A stretch of DNA of 64,000 bases from contig CM046869.1 in NCBI GenBank assembly GCA_025617745.1, positions 14,589,168-14,653,167 of the forward strand, read 5' to 3'. The notes beneath the pieces were generated by a model, which was given only the letters and a program-made list of their open reading frames with translations, did not search any database and was not told the DNA's origin. Position 1 is the first letter of the stretch. Each line of letters opens with the position of its first letter. This document shows, piece after piece, positions 44,281 to 55,935 of this stretch. Position numbers and translations under genes: made by a program. This stretch comes from Heliocidaris erythrogramma. Its lineage: Eukaryota > Echinodermata > Echinoidea > Camarodonta > Echinometridae.

Positions 44281-45300
44281 GTAGAAACGGGATATGGAAA
44301 TGAAATTTGTACAAACAATGATTTTTATGACTTTCTAGCTGCATGCTGAAAACAAAGTGCGTAGCTTATGTTTAGGCCCCCCCCCCAAACCTACATTCTC
44401 CGAAATAATCCTTATATTGTGCTCTCACCAGTGCGGCGCGCGATGTCGATATCAGCCAATAAATAACGTCGGCTTTATGTACATGTATTTGCCTTTTCGA
44501 TAGTTCATTCACGCGACTGGCTAATAAAAAATTCGCTCAGGTCTTAGATATAGATCTACTACATACACGTTAGATCTAGGTCTACGTCTAAAAGTTAGAC
44601 GTATTTATAAACAGACATGTAACACAAAATAATTTTTGGTTAAATATAATCCACCTTTGACGTGAATTCTGGTCAGAGTCAAGGCCTGACTGCGAGGGAT
44701 GGGATCGCTACTGTGCATCGCTACTGCACATATCCACGATCGTGTCTGCAAATACAACTCGGAGCAGAACAACTCGACTTGAAAAATCATTTTTCCACCG
44801 AAATCATCCCCAAATCAGAGCTGTCAACCATTCCGTTTTTCACAGAATTATTACCACTTTTTAACCAATATTACGGCACTCCGTTTTTTCTTCATGAAAT
44901 ACGTTTTTTTTTTTAAATTCCAATATGTACTAAAATGTGTTTGCGTGAGTTCTGTGTACATGTATACGAAAATACAGTGTTGTCTATGACTTCCGGGTTT
45001 GAGCTATCGATACACGTAATGTTACAGTCCCACCGACGAAACCGACCCCAAACTGATCGATGGTACATGTACGGTATATCATTCAAATAACGCAAGTTTC
45101 GATCGCTCTTCCGTCGTGTGACTGCGAAAACATGTTTTATTCGCATACAGCGGTGCCCCTGCCCATGCAGCGTGCAGGCCATGTAAGCACAGCACCGATC
45201 TCTATATGTGGGACAATGTATTAACGCTTGCTGAACTGCGCACGGGCTTTGTCACGATTTAACGGAATTATTTCCCGAAACTGGAGAGGATTTGATCAAA
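44281..45300. other. Flank and possible promoter of the 45301 exon
   Basis: A lone GTGCGTAGCTT MITE end with poly-C is at 44359-44386. From about 44400 the DNA has more CpG than its surroundings (GCGGCGCGCGATGTCG near 44431), which could mark a promoter. No definite core-promoter element seen. Confidence 0.4.
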
Positions 45301-45400
45301 ATGAGTGGAAAACGGTCACAGAAGTTTAAAGAGGAGTACAAACAACGATTTCCTTTCATAAAGCCAAGCACAAAAGGTGTTGAATTTGCATTTTGCATGT
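45301..45400 (+). CDS. Putative first coding exon, BED/hAT-derived zinc-finger-like protein
   Basis: ATG in a good context (TCAAAATGAG) opens 33 codons: MSGKRSQKFKEEYKQRFPFI then KPSTKGVEFAFCMC. It is followed exactly by a consensus donor GTAAGT at 45401, giving a phase-1 exon. The pattern K-F-x-x-x-Y/W-x-x-x-F/Y-P-F-I/L, then FAFCxxC, matches the N-terminus of a family of animal proteins related to hAT transposases and BED-type zinc fingers. The second half of the zinc finger should be in the next exon, which I could not find in the window. It could be a live host gene with a long first intron or an orphaned exon. Confidence 0.55.
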
Positions 45401-46655
45401 GTAAGTTATCATTTATATATTAGATTTAATAACTTTTTAACAAGTTGGTTTCCAGCAATGCAATTTGTCAGGAATGTTTCTGAACTATCTGTCTAGCTTG
45501 TGTGTAAAAATCAATATGATCCAATTAGTAATGCGTGAGTGAGCACACATCAAAGGGAAAAATGTGACGAGACATTTCAGCATAAGAAATTAGCATTTCT
45601 GCAATGGAAGTATGTCGCGCAAGGTTTTAAGTTTTGTTTGAAGGTATTCCTTTTTTTTGCTGTAAATTCCTCTTTTTTTTTTGCTTGCACAAGGTTGACA
45701 GCTCTGCCAAATCGTGAAATCGAAATACGGAATTTCAAATTCATGGAAAATTGGCATTTTAGCACCTTTTATTAAATTGAGCTCCTCAAAAATCACAGGA
45801 GAGTGATTGTAAGGAGCTCAATTGAGTTCCTCAAGAACATAAGGAGTGTGATTTATGGAGCTCCACCAAATTCTAAACGTGAAGGCCTGTTGTCTCCTGG
45901 TGGACCTGGTGTAATCAATCAGGCCCTTAAATTATGGCCCTCTAATACAGCCTTTTTCAACCGGAGTGCCGTGAGAGTATTTTATAAAAGATTGACTTCT
46001 AGGAAACTCTTATAAAATATAACAAGATGCCCCAATATAACACTTGGGGTGTTTTGGAAATAACATTTGGGAGATGATAAAGTGCGTTTTCCCTTGTTTG
46101 CTTTTCTCGCTCGCAAACCTTAGAAATGAGATAGTTTAAGGGAGTGAGATCCATGAATATTCCCTTAAACTAAATTATGAAGTTGTGATAGATTACAAAA
46201 GAATAATAATTGGAAAACTCTTGCAGATGTGAAAAGGATTATAATTTGCTTGTAAAGTTAGTATTAGTAATTCAAAAATTTATAGAATTTTCAGTGGAAA
46301 GCAAATGGGTGGTTCTCGAAAGGTCTGTCAAAGAGTTGCCAATTTCTGTTTGATCAATTACAACTTTCAAAAAATTAATCACTGTCTTATTCCTTATCTA
46401 ATTTTCCAAAGACTTTCACTGGTGTATTTATTTCATTTTTTTCTGCTTTTCATAAAACAAATTTATTTTCAGGACGGACTTCCCTTTAAGTCCCATTCTT
46501 AAGGCCCTAAGAAACGTGAATTTCTAATTTGCTGCATACACAATGGGGTAATGATGTTATTGAATTAGATGTTATATGAATGTTTTATGAATTTTTAAAG
46601 AAATTATAACAGCTAAGGAAGGTACATTAACAAAAAATGTGTATATTTGTATATC
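45401..46655 (+). other. Presumed intron or intergenic, with GAGCTC repeat words
   Basis: GGAGCTCAATTGAGTTCCTC-type words repeat near 45780-45865 and CCCCAATATAACACTTGGGG forms a palindrome at 46031-46050. No further exon recognised. Confidence 0.4.
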
Positions 46656-46661
46656 AAATCG

Positions 46662-46735
46662 TCTGCTTTGAGCCAGAAGGGCATTAATTCTGTTAAAGTA
46701 TGAGTTAATTCCCTTCTGGCTTCAAACAGACAAAA
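46662..46735. repeat. Hairpin with ~30-bp arms
   Basis: GTCTGCTTTGAGCCAGAAGG and its partner CCTTCTGGCTTCAAACAGAC, plus ATTAATTC/GAGTTAAT, fold with a short loop. One mismatch and one bulge. It could be a tiny MITE or a microRNA-like precursor; sequence alone does not decide. Confidence 0.8.
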
Positions 46736-47109
46736 TATTTTAATACCAGCATAAAGGGTATTTGGCCTTTTATTTTGGTACATGAGTCCTTTGCCATTAT
46801 TCTTTTATGATGAATGCCACACCTCCAAATATGATTGAACACGTGTGACAAATGATAACATAGCCGTTTTCAATCAAAGAGCGAAGGTGACGTATTATTT
46901 AAGACGAAGCTTGTGCCAGCAATTTCCTTCTCCATTTCCTTGCGACCGCTATCTTGCTTCGGCGCACGTCACCTTTTCCTTGAAAGACTACCGACATTCT
47001 CCAGAAGATAACGGTAGAGTAGCATCTGCTGATTGTGTTGCATGATGCGATCCGATTGGGAGTGGCCAGTCGCTCTGTCTGCCAGAATAAACAGTGTATA
47101 GGTCACATC

Positions 47110-47860
47110 TCAGCAGTTTATAGAGCTATGGGTCTGATGAATAGCAAGGAGCCAGATGCATCAGTGACTGACATTGTCATTTGATTATTAGAGATGGGTT
47201 ATAGATATCGAAGGGATTAGTTATTGGGAGATGTGTTCACACCACAGGAGTCATGCCTCCAGACCACTCTGATTTAAAATAGATCAGTGCTATAGTCTTT
47301 GGCTCATATTCTGTACTCAGTTCTAAGTTAAACCACATATTAATTAAAAGTGATTTAGACTGCAAGTCCAGTTTAAATTTCTATACAAAGTTGAACCATA
47401 TTTCGACTGGAGTTAAAGCTAAACCAGAGTTCAGAATGTGATTTTCTAAAACTCTGGTTTAAAGGGTTAGACTTGTTTTAAACCACACTTAGACCTTGGT
47501 TTAAGTTCACCCGGAGTTCAGAATATGGCCTCTGATTTTTGTATTTTGGCAGTGACTGCCCTACATTTAAGCCTACATGTGTTTTTTCCCCGGTAGTTTT
47601 ATATAGAGCTAAAAATGTATTGATCTAATGAATAGTGAAGAACCAGGTGCCCTATGGACTGACATTGTTGTCATTTCATTATTAGAGACAGGTTATAAAC
47701 ATCGAGGGATTATTTTTCTTGGGAGATGCGTTTATACAATAGTAGCTTTGACTCCCATCCAGACTGCTCTGATTTGGAATAGATCCTGTTGCATGTTGGG
47801 AAATATGGATACATGCAAGGCTGTTATTGCCCTACATGTAGGCCTACAACAATGTACATG
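47110..47860. repeat. Diverged two-copy tandem repeat split by a MITE
   Basis: TTTATAGAGCTATGGGTCTG (47116) through GATTTAAAATAGATC (47285) is repeated as 47597-47785 (AATAGTGAAGAACCAG, GACTGACATTGTTGTCATTT, GGGAGATGCGTTTATAC). The downstream GCAGTGACTGCCCTACATTT also has a partner at 47826. The first copy is interrupted by the MITE at 47301-47530. Confidence 0.8.
47301..47530. mobile_element. 230-bp MITE, TIR GGCCATATTCTGAACTC
   Basis: GGCTCATATTCTGTACTC at the left and GGAGTTCAGAATATGGCC at the right. The interior is built from imperfect TTTAAACCA / TGGTTTAA words. It is absent from the second tandem copy, which serves as an empty site. Confidence 0.85.
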
Positions 47861-49334
47861 AATGTTCCAAATATTTTTTTTATGGACACTTTGTATATAT
47901 AGGCATCTTACATTATTCATGGGAGGTTTTATTTACATGTAGACCTTGTAGAACATGTGCATGTAAGCTGTAGTATACATGTGTATCTGTATATATTTGA
48001 GAGCTGCAGATATGATATTTACAATATAAAACGTAATTGTGGCTTAAATTGCACTTTCAGCGGTGGTAAACCTGGTTGGTGTCTAAAGATCAGATTAATC
48101 CTGCCAGTACTGTGAAAAGCGAAGGAATTCCTGGGTATTGTACTATAAAGTACTAATAATATGATTGAAAAAAGCTTAAATACTGAAAGCCTGTACTCCC
48201 AAAGGGATTTTTGTTAAAATAAAGAAATAAAACACTTTTGATTAACATGTCCAGAGTGAGAGGGATGTAAACACACGATACATAAACAAACTCGCTTGGA
48301 AGGGAAAGGTACTGTAGTGTGCAACTCTCATACTATATGACGTTAACATCATGTAGACCCTGAAGAAATGTATTCTATAGAAAAGCATGCCCAAACGTGT
48401 GTTTTGTAGTCTGACATTTGGTTATACATGTAGGACTTTTTTTGCGACTTATCGCTGTTATGTAAATACAAAATTTAAATTCAATTAATTTCAATTTGGT
48501 ATTTATTTCCAATTTATTACAAAATAAATAATCTCATATTATGTAGCTGTATAAAAAAACCATTCCTAGTTTTCCACAACTGATGAAGGGTTATTCTTCT
48601 TACACAGAGGATATCTGGTGAGAGTCAGATGGAATTTAAATCCTATCTGTTTATACATGAACACTGTTAATATCAGACGATATAAACCACCAAGCTGAAT
48701 TATCAGTCCTAAGGGATGTCATTAATTTCGAGGAGATAGATATTTTGATGGCTGGGAAAAAATATATGGGAGCTGTGAGCTCAAAAATAGCTCTGGTAAA
48801 GACCAATAAAATATAAGAATAGCCTGAGGAAATCATACTTCTGTATGCAAAATCCAAAAAGAGCATTCATTAACAGAAAAGTAATTTTAGACTCATCATC
48901 GGACTAATGTCGACTCCTGGCTCTCTGATGACATCAGCGTTCATTAAATTCTCAGGAAAGAAAAGTAAAATACTTAATAACAAGGTCTCACTTTCACACC
49001 CACCCACTACCCCGATTCTTGTCAAGGACAGTGTTATTTAATCAATTGTGTCCATGTATCCAACAAAATTGGCTACCTATTGACTCTGTTCACATATTTC
49101 CAATATTCATGACTTATGCCTTTCATTTGTTTAATCGATGCAATTGCAAACCTACATGTGGGTATTATTGGTTTTCAGTCTGTCAGTCTTGCAGCCTATG
49201 GCTGTGTTTATAAGCTTTTCTCTTATCCCACAATCGGGCTTTTTTTTAAAGAGTTGCATACAGAATCATTGTTGCACAAATATTTTTGACAATTTTTAAC
49301 TCATATGTCTTAAGAATTTCATTTTAGAGAATAA
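47861..49334. other. Unannotated stretch
   Basis: AT-rich with TACATGTA words; no ORF, TIR or repeat boundary that I can support. Confidence 0.4.
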
Positions 49335-50579
49335 GTGCTTCTTAGGGGTGGGAGTTTCGGGTATTTTTTCAAATCGGGAACCCGACGATTTTTCGGGCGG
49401 GTTCCCGGTTACCCGAAAATCATCTAACACAAATTACAAGCTTATATTTACCCCTAAGAAGCTATTAACACTGGGAAAAACTCCTTCGTGTTTGGCACCT
49501 GAAATAAACAATTCAAGGGAAAAAAAGAGACTGGGAAAATCGTGGGCGCAAGACATGATATTAGGCCTAAGCCTCCTAAATTTAATCCATAGAAATCATC
49601 GATAATAATCATGCCAGCGCCTTAGCCTTAGGTAAATAACGGTCAACAGTCCCTTGCACATGTTTATCCAAAAATACACACATGAACTTGAAAGGAAGGG
49701 AAATACAATGAAATCTCAAAGAAAAACTTGTTTGAGACGATGATCATGATGATTCTTTATAATTTTACACGAGCAGCCCTTGGGAATTTTGACATCTGAT
49801 CGTAAAGAGAGCAAGAGGCACTTGTAGACAAACTTCACGCGTAGTATCAATTGATGTCCCTGACGAAAATGGCGAGCTTTCTCTACTACAGTCCTCATAC
49901 GTGTACACATTGTAATTCCCCACGCACGATCAACGATAGTTTCCTTCTCAAAGAACTCATCGCGAGGCGTCAATTATTGAAATTCACACACACACATACA
50001 CACACTTCATGTACCACAGTCTACTGATATTCGTAAATGTATGCTAGTCCGATTTCTCTTCGTATACACACAGACACGCTCATCAGATCATGCTTCTTTT
50101 ATTTAGAATTTAGAAAGTGCAAGTTCATAAACGAAAACTGAAAACAAGATTTTTATATTTTTTCCTTTTTTTTTTGGGGGGGGGGTAATCATTTCTTTCT
50201 GACTGACTCTCTCTCTCACTCTCTCTCTCATAAATGACAGGGTTTATTTTAAAGAAAGGGTTCTTAAACTGCTTTGCCTGAATTTAAAAAAAATGCGTAG
50301 TGTATTAGCGTTTAGACAATAGTGATATAACCCTTATAAGTTATAACCCGTCCCTCAACGTTACGGCCCCACCCCTTCCCCCACGTGATGGAGATCGGAG
50401 ACAATAATTAATAAATGAAACAAAGGAAACATGCATAGATGTCTTCTCAACAGTCAAGTAGTCAACAGGTAACTTTTCATTATGACATTTTCGTTGTACA
50501 TGTAAATAAAGACGTTCTTTCAAAGGACTAAATGCAAAACAAAGAAGAGCTGGTATGTGTTTTCTGTCATCAGCATGAT

Positions 50580-50735
50580 CTTCATAACCATCATATCATC
50601 ATCATAACATAATTATCATATAATCATGATTCATGATGATCGTCATCATAATCATCATCAAAGACATCATCATCATCATTATCATCTTGATAATCATTAT
50701 CGTGAAAACAAGTATCATCATCATAAAAAAATATC
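50580..50735. repeat. (ATC/ATG)n microsatellite
   Basis: ATCATCATAATC-type repeats, giving the His-rich ORF at 50626. Confidence 0.9.
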
Positions 50736-50823
50736 AAAAAATATCAAGCCAACCACTTCATCCCTGCCCGACCGTAACTTCATCCTTTTACGCACATGCG
50801 GTTCCCCTTTGATATTCGATCTG

Positions 50824-50855
50824 TTTATACGAAGCGCCTTCGCGCTTCGTATAAA
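50824..50855. repeat. Perfect hairpin TTTATACGAAGCGC
   Basis: 14-bp stem with CTTC loop, inside a wider imperfect inverted repeat (GTTCCCCTTTGATATTC at 50802 against AGGATCAAAGGAACGGGG at 50875). Likely a nested small MITE of about 50800-50893. Confidence 0.85.
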
Positions 50856-51205
50856 TGCCGCGGCGGTGTGAATTAAGGATCAAAGGAACGGGGAGGAAAA
50901 AAGGCGCAAACCTTCATTGGCTGGTTGGCATATTTTGCACATGTCATGACTTGTGGTCATCAAATGAGGTCACAAGCCCAATTTTATGAATGAAATTCTT
51001 GATCGTGCGCACTCTAGACAGCCTTTGCTTCCCATGCCTTGTTTTTCACTTTCGCATGAATGAAGGATATTATTTTGGATATATCGCCATGGATATAATC
51101 TGATTTTAGTAATTTCGAATTTATTAATTGTGTGCTAAAGTTTCAGGAATTGTGACAGTGCCAAATCGTGCTCGCGCTTAATCTTGTTGATGTTAATACA
51201 TCTGT

Positions 51206-51820
51206 TCATGTACGAGTCATATTCATGAATGAGATGCCGCGTGCGAGTATGGAGCGACGGTTGATGTTGAATATGGATGAGTTTGTAAGCTTTACGCCCG
51301 TTGATCGCTCATGACTACGACATATTGTTTACTCCAAATAAGGGGGAAAGGCATTCAAATGCAAATTATATTATGGGTTCGATGAACCAATGAGCATGCA
51401 GTCTCTGAATCGCGGCTGTGGGCTTTGCTGTCTGTGTATACGAATGTGTAAGGTTTAAGGGTTATGTGTTATAGTAAGTTGAACGAATCGAAAGCGCATC
51501 ACTGCAGTGGGGCGCTACATGTACAAGTCGTATTCATGATGAGATGCCACGTGCGAGTAATCCGAGTATGGAGCGACGGTTGATGTTGAATATGGATGAG
51601 TTTGTAAACTTTACGCCCGTTGATCGCTCATGACTACGACATATTGTTTACTCACAATAAGGGGGAAGGGCATTCAAATGCAAATTATGTTATGGGTTCG
51701 ATGAACCAATGCGCATGCAGTCTCTGAATCGCGGCTGTGGGCTTTGCTGTCTGTGTATAACGAATGTTATAGTAAGTTGAACGAATCCAAAGCGCATCAC
51801 TGCAGTGGGGCGCTACATGG
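51206..51820 (+). repeat. Two-copy ~310-bp tandem duplication
   Basis: TACGAGTCATATTCATGAAT...GCAGTGGGGCGCTACATG occurs at 51208-51520 and again at 51521-51820. The copies share long identical runs (GGAGCGACGGTTGATGTTGA); the second has a TAATCCGAG insertion and a 20-base deletion near 51770. Confidence 0.95.
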
Positions 51821-51965
51821 ATTTTTCATTTAATGGCTGGTCGACGATGAGTAATCATTAAAATACTTATTTTCGGGAAACGGGCATGTAATATTTTGAC
51901 CCGGGACCCGATGCTCTCGGGCGGGACTCGGGTACCCGGTTTTTAGTCCCAGCACTAGTGCTTCT

Positions 51966-52545
51966 TAGTCGGAAATTAAATAACTACAACCACTGTCAGT
52001 CACTGAATAGAAACATTTGACTCTTTATAGATACAAAGGAGTTCAAATTATGCAGTGAGGTGCACAAAGACAGAGCCTTAGACCAACATGAATTTTTAAA
52101 AATCTAATCAACTGAGCTGGGTTTGAAATCTATCTTTTCAGCTTTTGCGAAATCTTATTTATAACATAAATGTACCCTTTGATATTGCAGTCACTTTTCA
52201 TCTTTATTGCATTAGTAAACAAAAGTGAGTGTCACAGAAACAGCTGATTTTTTTTAATACAATGAACTTGCACTGATAGTGCTTTGTCACTTAAATGCTT
52301 TTTTCCCCCATGTACAAATTGTATGATGTTTGGTTGAATCAAGTTGTTAATATCCTGTATTGGAGATACTCTCTAGTCTGGTCAATATTGAAGAAGACAA
52401 AATGTAATCAATATTGGGTCCCACTCATCTACATGTACATGCCATGCCACCCTATGGAAATAAATGCAAAACTGATTTGAGATGAACAATAATTTTGTAA
52501 CTTGGATAGCTATATGTAGAATGACATACACTGCAATCTGTTGAG
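51966..52545. other. Unannotated stretch
   Basis: No supportable feature. Confidence 0.4.
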
Positions 52546-52549
52546 TTAA

Positions 52550-52941
52550 CCCTTTCAGGAGAGAAATTATTTAAGGGCTAAATTAATCACATTTTGTTCT
52601 TCAAATTGGCAACAATATATTTTTTTTAATACATGATTCAAATAAAATGTAATGCCTTTGAAAACATGCATTGTCAGGAATTTTGTTGAAAAGTTGAAAA
52701 AGTTGCCATTTTGGATTTTTTAAACATGAATTTGAACCTCTTGATGTGTTGCCAATCTAAGGATTTTAATGCTTATTCTCGTTTTTGAAATTCCTGGCAT
52801 CAAATGCAATATGGTCATGCAACAAATGGACAGTGTGTGCAGAAATTTTTGCTCTTTCTACTTGTGCATCTGGTATATTTTTTAGGGCTCTGAATCAAAA
52901 GTCATTGAAACCACAAAATGTGGAGTGATGTCACGAAAGGG
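52550..52941. mobile_element. TTAA-flanked MITE, copy 2
   Basis: Ends CCCTTTCAGGA and TCACGAAAGGG, flanked by TTAA (52546-52549, 52942-52945). Homologous along its length with 6811-7228. The TIRs are better preserved here. Confidence 0.87.
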
Positions 52942-52945
52942 TTAA

Positions 52946-54019
52946 CAGGAAATTGTTTTTTTCTTACTGGTGATGACTGGTATGTGGTGACATTACGGTA
53001 GTGTTATATTTCATTTTAATTTTTTTAATATTTAAAAAAAAATTTGTTGCTGATGCTCATTAACCAAAAGGCTTTCTTAATAATAAAATACCAGTGTTGC
53101 CAAATTGAAGAAAGTTGTTAAAATTTATTCTGTAAAAATTCCTATCCTGAATGGGTTATTTATAGAAGTGTTTTTCTGCAACCTTCCTTTTTTTTTCTTT
53201 TTTTTTTTCCTTTTTTAATGGTAAGGTTTCTCATCATCCAACTGCTTTCTATCCTGCTTGATTAGCACACTGGGATCAAGTATTTTACGTCGTCATGGAA
53301 ACCATGATCCTTATAGGAAATCGGGAAATGGTTTCGGATGATTGGCCAGAGTTTCACTTGCCCTTACAAAAATTGTATTTCTAGAACTTTGCTTTCAGCT
53401 TTATGCATAAAGTCTCCATATATAATTTATACTCTTGCAAGTACACATGTACATGTGCACGTTTTTTTCTTTCCTAGCCTTAAACACCATTTAGATCTGA
53501 ATCATATGTAGTAATTTATGAAATAACTATGTAATTTTAGCATACAAGTTGGACTAGGTTTATCAGCTGGAAAAAGAATTACAAGCGAAGTGCAGTTTGC
53601 ATTTGATAAGCAAAGAAAGAAAAAAAAAAGTAAGGAAACAAAAAGATAAATGGTCTGTAATATAAATCCTCTTAACTCTGGAAATCTCTCTTTTACTGCG
53701 GCCTGTCCAAAAAAGAACTGCATTAGAGGAAAATCCAACCTAAATTTTTTCTCTTGATATTATGTATATGAAGTGTAACTTGTTGATTAATTTGATACCA
53801 AATTTACCAGAAGTGGACAGCTATGAAGAAAGTTATAGAATGTTTTAGATCCCCCCAAACACGTCTTTCTCCCGTCGTCTGCTGCACGTGGGGGCCGCCA
53901 TTTGCAGTGGACCCCTGCAACGAACGACGTATATGCGGACAACTGGCCTGAAAACAAAATCACTCACATGCACAGCCGACAGTGGTCAAGTGGTTCACTG
54001 TGCATTGGAAGTAGCAATC
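52946..54019. other. Unannotated stretch leading to the THAP relic
   Basis: T-rich runs at 53190-53215. GGGGCCGCCATTTGC at 53891 resembles a YY1-type promoter motif, 130 bp before the THAP start codon, which hints that a promoter once lay here. Confidence 0.4.
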
Positions 54020-54215
54020 ATGGTGTACTGTCAAGTGTTTGGATGCCGGAATAGAAGTGTGAAATACAGCAGTGGAAAGTCTTTTCACAAGTTTCAAATC
54101 TGAAAGAGACCATAATATTTTCAGAAATGGACTGCTGCTGTAAAAGTGGAAAAGTTTCTGCAGAAGTCGTATATTTGGTGGAGATATGACTTTCACTTTT
54201 ACCTCCATTTCAGTA
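54020..54215 (+). pseudogene. THAP zinc-finger domain relic
   Basis: ATG at 54020 opens MVYCQVFGCRNRSVKYSSGK then SFHKFQI, the start of a THAP domain: C-x4-C zinc ligands, the N after GC, and the SFHKF phrase. Two stops (TGA at 54101, TAA at 54113) interrupt it. The same frame then resumes as QKWTAAVKVEKFLQKSYIWW RYDFHF, matching the conserved W, A, F and the region that should hold C-x2-H, but the Cys/His pair is lost (WW..DFHF). So it is a decayed THAP gene exon or P-element-type transposase head. THAP domains bind DNA; this one cannot be intact. Confidence 0.65.
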
Positions 54216-55070
54216 AGTTACGCTTCATATATCAATAGGAAAAAAATCAAGGTTAGATTTCCTTTCCATATATGTAGTGAAAAGAGAGAGGGGGGAATTT
54301 TATTGCACTGCACTCCATCATTATAAGGAGAGAAATGGGGGCAGGAATGTTGTTTTGCGATCAAGAAATGTGGTCACTTTATATTATGTTACTCTTCTAC
54401 CTGGGTTAGAAATCCATGTTTTACTGTTGCCATAGTAACTCTTGAACCCCATAATCCATATACTGTTTTGAGAGGCTCCCAGATCTGCTTAAATGTCCCT
54501 CTACATCTACATGTAGAAACACCTTTCCTTCATAGAAAAAAAAAGGAGGGATATTTGGATTTTCTCAGTACGAAGCAAAGGGAGAGCTACGTTATTTGCA
54601 AGGGAAATTACAGTGTCCAATTTGTGTTTAATCGACCTCAAGTTTAAAACTCCATAATTTTTCAGGCTTTATTAATTTCTCAAAATTACACAGGTCTGGT
54701 TTTCTTTTTCTGCTTTTATTTAAGCCAGTTTGATGCTCTGGATTATTATTAGTTTAACTTCATTTAATAAAATAAGTGGCATGTACCTGCACAGGGTTGG
54801 CTTGATTATTAAATCAACTGGATTTAAATTGTGCCTTGATATTTTTCTCTAAATCACTGATTTAAATAATAAAAAACAATATCTACATGTACCAAAATAA
54901 TCCGTTTCTTTTCTATAGGAGCAACTTTTAGGGCTGTAACTTAAAAAGATCAAATAATTTTATTAAAATCATATGAATCGCCATTTAAATCAAATAAATC
55001 AGATTTCTAATTATTTTTGTATAATCATGATTTTTTCCCAACACTGTTTACTTGAGGTTTGGCCATTATT
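54216..55070. other. Unannotated stretch
   Basis: AT-rich; TGATTTAAAT/ATTTAAATCA words repeat at 54810-55010 in both orientations, perhaps a decayed MITE. Confidence 0.4.
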
Positions 55071-55072
55071 TT

Positions 55073-55935
55073 TATGCCTCCGCCCACCGAAGGTGGTGCC
55101 AGAGGCATTATGTTTTCGGGCTGTCCATCCTTCCAGCTTTCCCGTTCTCACGATAACTCAACCACATGAGGTATGAACTTCAAACTTCGTGCTAGTATGT
55201 ATCACCATAGTATGACGATCTGATTTGATTTTGGGGTACGTAGGTCAAAGGTCACAGGTCAATTTCTGAAATTGCAGGTGTTAGCCTCTTTCTCGCGATA
55301 ACTCAAGAACCATATGAGGTATAAACTTAAAACTTGGTGCTAGTATGTATCACCATATGAAGACGATCTGATTAAATTTTTCGGTATGTACATGTAGGTC
55401 AAAGGTCACAGGTCAATTTCTGAATTTGCAGGTGTTAGCCTTGTTAACGCGATATCTCAAGAACCATTTCAAACTTGGTAATAGTATGTATCACCATATA
55501 AAGACGATCTCATTAGATTTTGGGATACATAGGTCAAAGGTCATAGAGGTCAGTTCTGAAATTGCAGGTTTTAGCCGTGTTAACATGATATCTCAAGAAC
55601 CATATGATCCATTAACTTCAAACTTGGAACTGGTAGCCTCACCATAGTGAGACAAACTGATTAGATTTTTGTTCACGTAGGTCAAAGGTGACAGGTCATA
55701 GAGGTCATTATACAGGTGTATGTGAAATTAATGTTTTTTTATGTTGTACATGTATCTCAAATATTTTGTATTCATGACTAGGTGGAAATAAAGTGATCAG
55801 ACTTTTGGGTTATAAGATGTAAGGTCAAATGTCAAGGAGGTCAATTAACATGTAATTAGAGGCTTTTTATTTTGGTTATCACAATATTTCAAGAATAGTT
55901 TGAGCAATCAACTGAATTTAGGCGGAGACATATAG
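55073..55935 (+). mobile_element. Second TATGCCTCCGCC-ended element, with four repeat units
   Basis: Starts TTATGCCTCCGCCCACCGAA with a terminal hairpin (ATGCCTC...GAGGCAT, 55075-55108) and ends GGCGGAGACATATA (55921). Four 135-154-bp units carry AGGTCAAAGGTCA at 55242, 55396, 55531 and 55679. It is the same family as 10052-11846, in the opposite orientation and more diverged. Confidence 0.85.

Larger units (their letters stand above)
49343..51957. mobile_element. 2.6-kb hAT-like non-autonomous element
   Basis: Ends TAGGGGTGGGAGTTTCGGGT and (inverted) TAGTGCTGGGACTAAAAACC; both continue into CCCGGG/ACCCG-rich subterminal inverted words. GTGCTTCT lies on both sides (49335-49342 and 51958-51965), an 8-bp hAT-type target duplication. 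The inside has (ATC)n, a hairpin and a 313-bp tandem duplication, but no transposase frame, so it would depend on another copy. Confidence 0.85.
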
